16,242 nucleotides of DNA, from contig CALBTS010000919.1 of the NCBI GenBank assembly GCA_937968035.1, positions 1 through 16,242 of the forward strand. The letters are read 5' to 3'. The notes beneath the pieces were generated by a model. That model saw only the letters and a program-made list of their open reading frames with translations. It ran no database searches and was not told the origin of the DNA. Both the position numbers and the translations under genes were made by a program. The stretch comes from an uncultured Methanomethylovorans sp. (lineage in GTDB: Archaea; Halobacteriota; Methanosarcinia; Methanosarcinales; Methanosarcinaceae). Positions 1-7,010 of this stretch are shown here, piece by piece. Each line of letters begins with the position of its first letter. Positions within the stretch are counted from its first letter, which is position 1.

Positions 1-1902
1 TGTTTCATGCCGCACTCAGAACTGTCCTTTAAGTTCAACATGGCATTTCCACTCGCTATCAGTATAGTGAAGATCGCAGAAGCAAACGGAGGACGCATCT
101 ACACATCCGGGCTGTACTTTGCGAAAAACGCTGACAAGGTTTTCGGGGATAAACTGACCAAGATCCAGGAACTTAAAAAGCAGGTTGATCCAAAGGACAT
201 AATGAACCCTGAAACACTGACCGGAAAAACCCTGATGAAGACAGGACTTTCCATGGCAAAGAGCTTTGAGCCCCTGGCCCGTTTCGTAGGTAATCGCTCC
301 AGTGTCGGTGCACATGAGTTCACCGACCAGAAAGGTATACCTGGTGATGTGCTATCCCATGCCTACACCTGTGCCCAGTGTGGTTACTGTGTGCGCGAGT
401 GTGACCAGTACTACGGCAGGGGCTGGGAATCCCAGTCCCCCCGAGGAAAGTGGTTCTTCCTGAAAGAATACATCGCAGGCAGAGCGGAGCTGGATCAGGA
501 ACAGGTGGATACCTTCCTGGCCTGTACCACTTGTGAGATGTGTGACCATTACTGTCAGCTTGACCTACCCATAGAGCGTTCCTGGATGACGCTTCGGGAG
601 AATTTTGTCCAGAAGAAGAAGATGATGACCATCCCGCCATTTGAGATCATGGCACAGAGCCTTGAAAAGGAAAGGAACATCTGGGCCAATTACAGGAAGG
701 ACAGGGATGGCTGGCTGCCCAACGATATCCGTGCCAAGATAAAGGATAAGGCAGAGATAGCCTATTTTGCAGGATGCACGGCATCATTTGTGGAAAAGGA
801 TGTGGCTGTGGGTGCTGTACGCCTTCTTGACGAAGCAGGTATAGAGTTCACATACCTGGGCGACAAAGAAGCATGCTGCGGAATCCCTATGCTTGTGGCC
901 GGGAAATGGGATATCTTTGAGAAAATAATGAAGATGAACACTGCAAATATGCAGAAAAAGGGAGTGAAGACGGTTGTTACTTCATGTCCTGCCTGTCTGC
1001 TTATGTGGAGTACTCTCTATCCGCAGTGGGCCAAGAAGCTGGGTATGCGATATGACATTGAAGCAAAACATTATTCAGAAGTGCTGATGGATAAGCTGGA
1101 TGTGCTGAAGCCGAAGTTCAAAGTCCCATTGAACAAGGTTGTCGCGTGGCATGATTCATGTCACATTGGCAGGGCTGGATCAGGTGTGTATGAGCCACCC
1201 CGCGAATTGCTCAAGGCCATCCCAGGTGTGCAGTTCAGGGAAATGGAGCATAACAGAGAGAAAGCACTTTGTTGCGGTTCCGTGGTAACGCTTATCGATG
1301 AACCGAAGGTTGCAGGTAAGATAGGAAATGTGCGTCTGCAGGAGGCCGTTGCCCAGGATGCAGACATAATGGCCGCTCTCTGTCCATGCTGCATGGTGCA
1401 GTTCAGGATAGCAGCAAGGGATAACAATGTTAACCTGGAGATCCAGGACCTTGGTGCACTTGCAGCCCGCAGCCTGGGATATGACATTCCTGATACCACG
1501 AATGTTGCTCTTACCGCATGGGCAACATTCGACAAGATGATAGATCTCATGTTGCCTGAGAACATGACCGAGATGATGGTGGAGCTGCTGCCTGATATGA
1601 TAGAAGCGATGCCTTCATACATGCAGGCAATGATGAAGACGGTCAAATATGTACCAGGAATGGATGCGCTTATGAAACCCATGATGCCGAGGATGATGCC
1701 TTTGCTCATGCCCTCGTTGATGCCGAAGGTCATGCCAAAGATGCTCAAGGCAGTGGAAAAAAGAGTACCAATGCCGGATTATATGCTGGAGCAGATGCCT
1801 GACCTCATGCCTGCTGCAATGGCAAACCTGATGCCGAACATGCTTCCGCAGATCGCACCCATGCTGACACCGAAGATGATAGAGTACATCAAGGCACATT
1901 GA
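1..1902 (+). CDS. FAD-linked oxidase / HdrD-like Fe-S fusion protein, 5' end missing
   Basis: Partial gene: the frame is open to base 1 and the first methionine (base 7) lies inside a domain, so the true start is upstream. Residues counted from base 7. Residues 1-70 look like the C-terminal end of a FAD-linked oxidase of the GlcD / D-lactate dehydrogenase type, ending in the typical VDPKDIMNP. Next come two 4Fe-4S motifs (C122, C125, C128, C132 and C173, C176, C179, C183) and two complete CCG domains: C257-C290-C291-C327-C330 and C385-C422-C423-C459-C462. The CCG spacing fits the CX31-39CCX35-36CXXC signature of HdrB/HdrD, whose CCG motifs bind noncubane 4Fe-4S clusters. The protein probably passes electrons between an oxidised organic acid (unknown) and an electron carrier or disulfide. 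Residues 509-631 form a tail with 29 Met and 18 Pro that is not part of HdrD. The family is clear; the substrate is not. Confidence 0.85.
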   Translation, partial: CFMPHSELSFKFNMAFPLAISIVKIAEANGGRIYTSGLYFAKNADKVFGDKLTKIQELKKQVDPKDIMNPETLTGKTLMKTGLSMAKSFEPLARFVGNRSSVGAHEFTDQKGIPGDVLSHAYTCAQCGYCVRECDQYYGRGWESQSPRGKWFFLKEYIAGRAELDQEQVDTFLACTTCEMCDHYCQLDLPIERSWMTLRENFVQKKKMMTIPPFEIMAQSLEKERNIWANYRKDRDGWLPNDIRAKIKDKAEIAYFAGCTASFVEKDVAVGAVRLLDEAGIEFTYLGDKEACCGIPMLVAGKWDIFEKIMKMNTANMQKKGVKTVVTSCPACLLMWSTLYPQWAKKLGMRYDIEAKHYSEVLMDKLDVLKPKFKVPLNKVVAWHDSCHIGRAGSGVYEPPRELLKAIPGVQFREMEHNREKALCCGSVVTLIDEPKVAGKIGNVRLQEAVAQDADIMAALCPCCMVQFRIAARDNNVNLEIQDLGALAARSLGYDIPDTTNVALTAWATFDKMIDLMLPENMTEMMVELLPDMIEAMPSYMQAMMKTVKYVPGMDALMKPMMPRMMPLLMPSLMPKVMPKMLKAVEKRVPMPDYMLEQMPDLMPAAMANLMPNMLPQIAPMLTPKMIEYIKAH

Positions 1903-1958
1903 AAGATGCAATGATGTAAATTGCATTTGGAAAAGGCAGGGGAAGAATAAATTCGAAT

Positions 1959-1988
1959 AGGCTTTAATTAAAAAGCCTGTTCTTTTTT
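1959..1988 (+). terminator. Hairpin and T-run after the FAD/HdrD-like gene
   Basis: AGGCTTT (1959-1965) pairs with AAAGCCT (1972-1978) around a 6-base loop and is followed by a T-rich stretch with six consecutive T. It lies 57 bases after the stop codon and before the DUF1328 promoter. The 7-bp stem is short but perfect, which fits an intrinsic-type terminator. Confidence 0.6.
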
Positions 1989-2140
1989 GTAGACGTGACT
2001 CCCTATTTCTTTGTAATATCAGATATAGATGCAATAAATTTGACTCCAACTATGCATACAGATACCTAACATCTGATAGAATTACTTTGTACACCCCTTC
2101 TTAAAATTTACCTTATTTTTGAAGCTTTTAAACACCAACA

Positions 2141-2148
2141 TATAAATA
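2141..2148 (+). promoter_or_regulatory. TATA box of the DUF1328 gene
   Basis: TATAAATA lies 60 bases before the ATG at 2201. An archaeal start site about 25 bases downstream (near 2170) would give a leader of about 30 bases holding the ribosome binding site AAGGAG at 2187-2192. Confidence 0.5.
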
Positions 2149-2200
2149 GCCTGAATCTAATATTTTATAAACGAGTAGGATTTTATAAGGAGTGGAGAAT

Positions 2201-2353
2201 ATGGACCTAATAGGATTAGCTGTTCTGTTCCTGATACTTGCCGTTGTTGCATATGTATTGGGAGCACGCGGAATTGCCGGAATGTCGATGCAGGTTGCCA
2301 AGTGGCTTGTGATCATCTTTATAATACTGGCAATAGTGACGTTCTTCCTGTAA
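2201..2353 (+). CDS. DUF1328 / YtjA-like small membrane protein
   Basis: A 50-residue ORF ([10 protein letters not shown]... to ...AIVTFFL). It has two hydrophobic helices, about residues 3-20 and 32-50, joined by a short turn containing the [14 protein letters not shown] segment. This is the layout and length of the DUF1328 family (E. coli YtjA), in which a glycine-rich GxxGIAG-like turn separates two membrane spans. The family's function is unknown. A strong ribosome binding site (AAGGAG, 8 bases before the ATG) and a TATA box upstream support real expression. It stands alone: the flanking genes have their own signals. DUF1328 is mostly bacterial as far as I know, so this copy may have been acquired by transfer, but I cannot test that here. 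Confidence 0.75.
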   Translation: MDLIGLAVLFLILAVVAYVLGARGIAGMSMQVAKWLVIIFIILAIVTFFL

Positions 2354-2413
2354 CAGATGCCATAGAAGAGATACCTTAGCAGGATATCCCCTTCCATGAA
2401 CAGTTCCGGGAAT

Positions 2414-2446
2414 ATACTACCAGAAAGTATCTTTAGATTATTTTTT
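2414..2446 (+). terminator. Weak hairpin and T-run after the DUF1328 gene
   Basis: ATACT (2414-2418) pairs with AGTAT (2426-2430) around a 7-base loop; TTTTTT follows at 2441-2446. The stem is only 5 bp of mostly A/T pairs, so the T-run may matter more than the hairpin. Confidence 0.3.
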
Positions 2447-2472
2447 GGAATATACCTTTTGAGGCTGTCTAA

Positions 2473-2508
2473 TTAGAACTTCAGTTTAAAACCCATTCTT
2501 TTTTTCAT
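2473..2508 (-). CDS. Possible 11-residue mini-ORF with strong RBS
   Basis: On the minus strand, AAGGAGTGGAG stands 4 bases before an ATG that opens MKKRMGFKLKF followed by TAA. The 11-base binding site is identical to the one before the DUF1328 gene. A TATAAATA/TATTTATA element at 2545-2552 could also work toward the minus strand. It may be a tiny basic peptide, a leader, or the broken start of a lost gene. I recognise no family. The only support is the translation signal. Confidence 0.25.
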   Translation of the reverse strand: MKKRMGFKLKF

Positions 2509-2520
2509 TAACTCCACTCC

Positions 2521-2535
2521 TTTTTTTTGGGGGGG
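2521..2535. repeat. T8G7 homopolymer tract
   Basis: Eight T (2521-2528) run directly into seven G (2529-2535). The tract lies between the TATA element at 2545-2552 and the binding site of the minus-strand mini-ORF. Such tracts are prone to slippage and to sequencing error. Confidence 0.8.
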
Positions 2536-2544
2536 ATTGGTAGC

Positions 2545-2552
2545 TATAAATA
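2545..2552 (+). promoter_or_regulatory. TATA box of the SRPBCC gene
   Basis: TATAAATA lies 76 bases before the ATG at 2621, giving a predicted leader of about 45 bases. Its complement TATTTATA could also serve the divergent mini-ORF. Confidence 0.45.
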
Positions 2553-2620
2553 CCATAAATGAAAATGCACAGTAACAATTCCAACACAGAGCATAACTAA
2601 TTGCAGGGGACTGGAAATAT

Positions 2621-3061
2621 ATGCACAAACTACATTTTTCAATCGTTATCAATAAGCAAAAAGAGCATGTTTGGAACACTATGCTCGATATAGATACCTA
2701 TCGGCTATGGGCGGAAGTATTTGCTCCCGGTTCAAATTATGTCGGTGACTGGAGTCAAGGAAGCAAAATGCTTTTCAGGGCTTCTGATGAGATGTCAGGC
2801 ATGGTGAGCCGAATAAAAGAAAACAAACCATATCAGTACCTCTCTATTGAGCACATTGGCATTGTGCAGGATGGGAAAGAAGACACTTCAAGCAAAGCGG
2901 CGAAAGAATGGGCCGGAGCACTTGAAAATTACACATTTAAAGAAATAGACGGCACAACCGAGGTGTTGGTGGATATAGATATAGAGGACGAATACAAGGA
3001 GATGTTCCAGGAAATGTGGCCTAAAGCACTGCAAAAGCTCAAAGAACTGGCGGAGAAATAG
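2621..3061 (+). CDS. SRPBCC / START-like ligand-binding family protein
   Basis: A complete 146-residue protein, the usual size of a single SRPBCC (Bet v1-like, AHSA1/polyketide cyclase) domain. It opens with the typical first strand and helix: HFSIVINKQKEHVWNTMLD resembles the 'i.ap.e.VW..l.d...y..W' start. A beta-rich middle follows (GDWSQGSKMLF, GMVSRIKENKPYQYLSIEH) and then a long C-terminal helix (EMFQEMWPKALQKLKELAEK). Members bind hydrophobic ligands or act as cyclases, and some resemble the Hsp90 co-chaperone Aha1; nothing here identifies the ligand. No signal peptide or membrane segment is seen, so it is probably cytoplasmic. It appears to be its own transcription unit, with a TATA box before it and a hairpin after it. 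The binding site AGGGGA before the ATG is only moderate. Confidence 0.75.
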   Translation: MHKLHFSIVINKQKEHVWNTMLDIDTYRLWAEVFAPGSNYVGDWSQGSKMLFRASDEMSGMVSRIKENKPYQYLSIEHIGIVQDGKEDTSSKAAKEWAGALENYTFKEIDGTTEVLVDIDIEDEYKEMFQEMWPKALQKLKELAEK

Positions 3062-3103
3062 AACTTATCTGTTATAGTATCTGCTACGGAATAAGGCGAT
3101 ACT

Positions 3104-3137
3104 TAAGGAGGCTATCACATTAGCTCCTTAGATTTCT
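3104..3137 (+). terminator. Hairpin after the SRPBCC gene
   Basis: The arms TAAGGAGGCTA (3104-3114) and TAGCTCCTTA (3121-3130) pair with one bulged G and a 6-base loop. A modest T-rich stretch (ATTTCTGTTCT) follows. It is the strongest hairpin in the SRPBCC-uvrA gap. Confidence 0.5.
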
Positions 3138-3184
3138 GTTCTAATTAGATGATCTCCTTTTGCTGCCATAGAATCGCCGAATTA

Positions 3185-3192
3185 TTTAAATA
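3185..3192 (+). promoter_or_regulatory. TATA box of uvrA
   Basis: TTTAAATA matches the archaeal TATA consensus. Its position predicts a transcript start near 3215-3220 and a leader of about 80 bases. Confidence 0.45.
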
Positions 3193-3230
3193 TAATCGAA
3201 TGTGATGATATGCTATAAGATGGGGCACAC

Positions 3231-3263
3231 GGACAAAATACCTTTGTCCCAGACGGCTTTTTT
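3231..3263 (+). promoter_or_regulatory. Leader hairpin and T-run before uvrA
   Basis: GGACAAA (3231-3237) pairs perfectly with TTTGTCC (3243-3249) around a 5-base loop, with TTTTTT at 3258-3263. It falls inside the predicted uvrA leader, 36-68 bases before the ATG. It could attenuate or pause transcription; the T-run starts 8 bases after the stem, which is loose for a classic terminator. Confidence 0.35.
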
Positions 3264-3298
3264 ACGTTGAACCTAATCATAAAGAGACGTATCAGACC

Positions 3299-6139
3299 AT
3301 GTCTTTGAACAATATAATAATCAGAGGAGCTAAGGAGCACAACCTGAAGAACATAGACCTGACACTGCCCAGAGATAAGCTCATTGTTATTACGGGACTC
3401 AGTGGTTCCGGTAAATCTTCCCTTGCTTTTGACACCATCTATGCCGAGGGACAGCGCAGGTATGTTGAATCATTGTCAGCCTACGCCCGGCAGTTCCTTG
3501 GACTTATGGAGAAACCCGACGTAGAATATATAGAGGGGTTATCCCCGGCCATCTCCATCGAACAGAAGACCACAAGCAAGAACCCCAGATCCACTGTGGG
3601 TACTGTTACCGAGATATATGATTACCTGAGGCTTTTGTACGCCCGAATAGGCATTCGCCACTGCCCTGATTGCGGAAGGATCATTGAACCCCAGAGCGTG
3701 GACCAGATCGTAGACAGCATAATGAACATCAAAGAAGGCTCAAAGGTCCATATTCTGGCTCCCCTGGTAAGAGAGAGAAAAGGAGAATACAAGAAGCTGC
3801 TTGCTGACCTGTTGGCAGATGGTTTTTCAAGGGTGCGTATTGACGGGGAGATCTACTCGCTTGAAGAAGCAAAGGACATTGAGCTTGGCAGATATAACAA
3901 ACATAACATCGATATCGTTGTTGACAGGCTTGTCATAAAGGAAGGCATCCGGGAAAGACTTGCTGAAGACGTGGAAACTTCTCTCGCAAAGAGTGGAGGT
4001 ACCATGACAATACAAATACTCGAAGGCGAAGAACTTACCTTCAGCGAGAAAATGGCCTGCCCGGAATGCGGCACAGGTTTTGAGGATCTGGAACCTTCAG
4101 CATTCTCATTTAACAGCCCCCAGGGAGCCTGCCCGGAATGTCACGGGCTGGGTACTTCAATGGAGTTCGACCCGGATCTGATCGTACCGGACAAAACCCT
4201 GAGCCTGCGGGAAGGCGCAGTGGAGCCCTGGAGCACAGCTGATGGTTATTACATGCAGTCATTGGAATCCCTGGCAAAGCACATGGGATTTTCCATGGAC
4301 ACGCCATACGAGAAACTGCCTGAAAAGGTAAAACATGTGATAATGTATGGCACTCATGAGCATATACCCTACATACATGTGGGCCGCACCGGAGGCATAT
4401 GGCAGCACACTGGCAGATTCAAAGGAGTTATTGCCAATATATCAAAAACCTACGAGAACACAGAATCAGAGAACACGAAAGAAAAGATGACACGGTACAT
4501 CAGTACCAAACCATGCCTGGTGTGCAATGGAAAACGACTGAAGCCTACAAGCCTTGCGGTCACTATTGACGGAAAGAATATTATCGATATAACAGACATG
4601 TCCGTTGAGGAAACTCTGTACTTCTTCCAGAATGTGGAAACAAAGCTCAATGACAGGGAATACACAATTGCCCGCCTGATATTGAAGGAGATTAAGGCAA
4701 GACTGGGGTTCCTTATGGATGTGGGCCTAGACTATCTCACACTGAGCAGGCCGGCAGCCACACTATCTGGAGGAGAGGCACAGCGTATTCGCCTAGCCAC
4801 ACAGATAGGTTCCAGCCTCATGGGAGTGCTATATATTCTGGACGAGCCCAGCATAGGGCTGCACCAGAGAGATAATCTGAGGCTTATCAATACACTGAAA
4901 CACCTGCGCGACATAGGGAACACTGTCCTGGTGGTGGAGCATGACGAGGAAACTATAGAAAGCGCTGACCATGTTGTGGACATGGGGCCCGGGGCCGGTA
5001 TCCACGGAGGCGATATAGTTGCAGAAGGCACCCCACAGCAGATCATAGAGAACAAGGACTCGCTCACAGGAAAATACATGAGCGGTGAACTTAGCATAGA
5101 GGTTCCGAAAAAACGGCGAAAACCCACCGGCAAGCTCACTCTTTACGGTGCCCGCGAGAACAATCTCAAAGACCTGGATGTGGAATTCCCTCTTGGAATA
5201 ATGGTATGTGTTACGGGCGTGTCGGGTTCCGGAAAAAGCACGCTTATCAATGAAACCCTTAACAAAGTGCTGGCAAAGGAACTCAACCGGGCTAGGGAAA
5301 GACCAGGCAAATATGGATCGATCAGCGGACTGGAACAGGTAGATAAAGTGATCACGATCGACCAGTCACCTATTGGCAGAACCCCGCGGTCCAATCCTGC
5401 TACTTACACCAACCTGTTCACACCCATAAGGGAATTGTTCTCCCAGACAAAACTTGCAAAAGCAAGGGGATATCAGGCCGGAAGGTTCAGCTTCAACATA
5501 CGGGGAGGCAGATGTGAAGCGTGTTCCGGGGATGGTACCATCACCATAGAGATGAATTTCCTGCCTGACGTATACGTGCCTTGCGAAGTGTGCCATGGCA
5601 AGCGGTACAACCGTGAAACCCTCGAAGTCACTTATAAGGACCGCAACATAGCGGATGTGCTGGATATGACGGTGGAAGAGGCTTTAGAATTCTTTGAGAA
5701 TGTACCGGCCATCCAGCGCAAGCTTCAGACCCTGTATGACGTGGGTCTGGGTTACATAAAAGTCGGACAATCCTCAACTACATTATCCGGTGGCGAAGCG
5801 CAGCGTGTCAAGCTTGCCACGGAACTTAGTAAACGTTCCACTGGCAAAACAGTGTATATTCTGGATGAACCCACAACCGGACTGCATTTCCATGACGTGA
5901 AGAAGCTACTGGAAGTACTGCAGCAACTGGTTGATAGCGGGAACACAGTTATAGTCATCGAACATAACCTGGATGTCATTAAGACCTCTGACTGGATCAT
6001 CGACCTTGGACCCGAAGGCGGGGAAAAAGGTGGACAAGTCATAGTCCAGGGAACACCCGAGAAAGTCGCACAAAATGAAATATCCTATACCGCTGAATTC
6101 CTCAGACGCATTCTGAACAAAAAGAAATTAGTCCAATGA
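3299..6139 (+). CDS. uvrA: Excinuclease ABC subunit A (UvrA)
   Basis: UvrA is the DNA-damage-sensing ATPase of nucleotide excision repair; it loads UvrB at lesions, after which UvrC cuts. The protein has the full family length (946 residues) and two ABC ATPase modules. The first has Walker A GLSGSGKS at 33-40, signature LSGGE at 489-493 and Walker B ending in D515-E516. The second has Walker A GVSGSGKS at 640-647, LSGGE at 829-833 and D856-E857. Zinc sites: C254, C257, C278, C281 and the C-terminal finger C739-X2-C742-X19-C762-X2-C765; further CxxC pairs at 122/125 and 406/409 may form a third. No key residue is missing. uvrB and uvrC are not in the window. UvrABC is patchy in archaea, and methanogens are usually thought to have gained it from bacteria. 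The binding site before the ATG is weak. The 3' end faces hepT across 27 bases. Confidence 0.98.
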   Translation: MSLNNIIIRGAKEHNLKNIDLTLPRDKLIVITGLSGSGKSSLAFDTIYAEGQRRYVESLSAYARQFLGLMEKPDVEYIEGLSPAISIEQKTTSKNPRSTVGTVTEIYDYLRLLYARIGIRHCPDCGRIIEPQSVDQIVDSIMNIKEGSKVHILAPLVRERKGEYKKLLADLLADGFSRVRIDGEIYSLEEAKDIELGRYNKHNIDIVVDRLVIKEGIRERLAEDVETSLAKSGGTMTIQILEGEELTFSEKMACPECGTGFEDLEPSAFSFNSPQGACPECHGLGTSMEFDPDLIVPDKTLSLREGAVEPWSTADGYYMQSLESLAKHMGFSMDTPYEKLPEKVKHVIMYGTHEHIPYIHVGRTGGIWQHTGRFKGVIANISKTYENTESENTKEKMTRYISTKPCLVCNGKRLKPTSLAVTIDGKNIIDITDMSVEETLYFFQNVETKLNDREYTIARLILKEIKARLGFLMDVGLDYLTLSRPAATLSGGEAQRIRLATQIGSSLMGVLYILDEPSIGLHQRDNLRLINTLKHLRDIGNTVLVVEHDEETIESADHVVDMGPGAGIHGGDIVAEGTPQQIIENKDSLTGKYMSGELSIEVPKKRRKPTGKLTLYGARENNLKDLDVEFPLGIMVCVTGVSGSGKSTLINETLNKVLAKELNRARERPGKYGSISGLEQVDKVITIDQSPIGRTPRSNPATYTNLFTPIRELFSQTKLAKARGYQAGRFSFNIRGGRCEACSGDGTITIEMNFLPDVYVPCEVCHGKRYNRETLEVTYKDRNIADVLDMTVEEALEFFENVPAIQRKLQTLYDVGLGYIKVGQSSTTLSGGEAQRVKLATELSKRSTGKTVYILDEPTTGLHFHDVKKLLEVLQQLVDSGNTVIVIEHNLDVIKTSDWIIDLGPEGGEKGGQVIVQGTPEKVAQNEISYTAEFLRRILNKKKLVQ

Positions 6140-6166
6140 TGCAGAAAGTGCCTTCGGATTTAGATA

Positions 6167-6511
6167 TTAATCAATCTCACCAAGCAAGGCTTTTATTTTC
6201 GGGACCAAAGGAGGGAGGTCCTCACATACGGTATCCCAGACAATTATCAAGTCTACACCGAAATAGCTGTGGATCAACCTGTCCCTCATGGTCGCCATTT
6301 CCCTCCATGGTATTCCCCGGTGTGCTTCCTTGAAAGACGATGGTACGTTTTTGGATGCTTCACCTATGATCTCTATAGCTCTTATGACAGCATACTGGGT
6401 TTTTCTATCTTTGATGAAATCATCATATGAGTACCCGGCTGTGAATTCCTGAACATCCAGCATAGCACAGAGAATATCGTCGATGTAATCTCCAGCTTCC
6501 CTCGAGCTCAT
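6167..6511 (-). CDS. hepT: HepT-like ribonuclease toxin (DUF86)
   Basis: A 114-residue all-helical protein of the HepT/DUF86 (HEPN) family. The HEPN RNase motif RX4HXY is present as R76-DRLI-H81-S-Y83. In the studied MntA-HepT pair from Shewanella, the antitoxin adds AMP groups to the tyrosine of this motif. The product is probably a cytoplasmic RNase held inactive by the nucleotidyltransferase encoded just upstream. The two genes overlap by four bases (ATGA, 6508-6511), typical of translational coupling. Both the catalytic motif and the target tyrosine are intact, so the toxin looks functional. It lies convergent with uvrA; the gap is only 27 bases. Confidence 0.85.
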   Translation of the reverse strand: MSSREAGDYIDDILCAMLDVQEFTAGYSYDDFIKDRKTQYAVIRAIEIIGEASKNVPSSFKEAHRGIPWREMATMRDRLIHSYFGVDLIIVWDTVCEDLPPLVPKIKALLGEID

Positions 6512-6822
6512 ATCTGTACCACCTCTGCAAGAATATGTTTACCTATCCTGGGTTTCAGAGCATTTTTCGACACAAGATCGATTTTCACACCGAGATATTC
6601 AGATAACTCAATTTCAAGTCTTGCATAACCCAGCAGACCTATGGGTTCACTGAACTCCACAAGAATATCCAGATCACTTCCCGTACTTTGCTCACCACGA
6701 ACATAGGATCCAAAAACCCCTAAGTATTTGATAGGATATTTTTTTTGTAGTGTGGGCAACAATTCACGCAACTGCTGGATGTACGTTCCCACTTTTGCTG
6801 GATCGGATATATTTTGATTCAT
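6508..6822 (-). CDS. mntA: MntA-like nucleotidyltransferase antitoxin
   Basis: A minimal nucleotidyltransferase (MNT, DNA polymerase beta-like fold), here 104 residues. It carries the GSX10DXD motif: G40-S41, D52 and D54, with a third acidic residue at D84 (numbering from the ATG at 6828). Family members silence the paired HepT by AMP transfer. Two starts are possible, 6828 and 6822; I prefer 6822 because GGTGA then sits 6 bases upstream, whereas it would be only about one base from the ATG at 6828. It is first in a two-gene operon with hepT, a common arrangement of these modules. Confidence 0.85.
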   Translation of the reverse strand: MNQNISDPAKVGTYIQQLRELLPTLQKKYPIKYLGVFGSYVRGEQSTGSDLDILVEFSEPIGLLGYARLEIELSEYLGVKIDLVSKNALKPRIGKHILAEVVQI

Positions 6823-6865
6823 AGGCATTCACCGTAAGCAGTAACCATTTTTATGAACTCCACCC

Positions 6866-6873
6866 TTATTTAT
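6866..6873 (-). promoter_or_regulatory. Candidate TATA box of mntA-hepT
   Basis: On the minus strand this reads ATAAATAA, 44-51 bases before the preferred start. The predicted leader is about 20 bases. Confidence 0.35.
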
Positions 6874-6972
6874 GTTTCACTCTTCACTACATCACAACTT
6901 AAATTTTAAGAAGTTAGGAAAAATATAACGGCAGTGAGTTCACTACCAAATATGATCATTTAGATATAAACT

Positions 6973-7010
6973 AAAAAAATTATTACTATAGAGAAGAGAT
7001 TATCTTCTCT
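6973..7010 (-). terminator. purB terminator overlapping the stop codon
   Basis: On the minus strand AGAGAAGA (7010-7003) pairs with TCTTCTCT (6997-6990) around a 5-base loop that contains the TAA stop. Seven T follow (6979-6973). The upstream arm encodes the last residues of PurB. Confidence 0.65.

Noticed and set aside
1161..1748. Minus-strand ORF of 195 codons
   Set aside because: It lies wholly inside the HdrD-like CCG region, whose cysteine pattern proves the plus-strand frame.
1615..2049. Minus-strand ORF of 144 codons rich in His and Arg
   Set aside because: It is the complement of the ATG/CCG-rich Met/Pro tail; the odd composition is explained by the gene on the other strand, and no binding site is seen.
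2128..2397. Minus-strand ORF over the DUF1328 gene
   Set aside because: It covers the DUF1328 gene antisense, has no family resemblance, and the plus-strand signals are better.
4732..5139. Minus-strand ORF of 135 codons inside uvrA
   Set aside because: It is a shadow of the conserved ATPase region of uvrA.
6898..6944. Short palindromes CTTAAATTTTAAG and AGTGAGTTCACT between purB and mntA
   Set aside because: They are short, partly A/T only, and lie outside the likely mntA promoter; chance occurrence is plausible.
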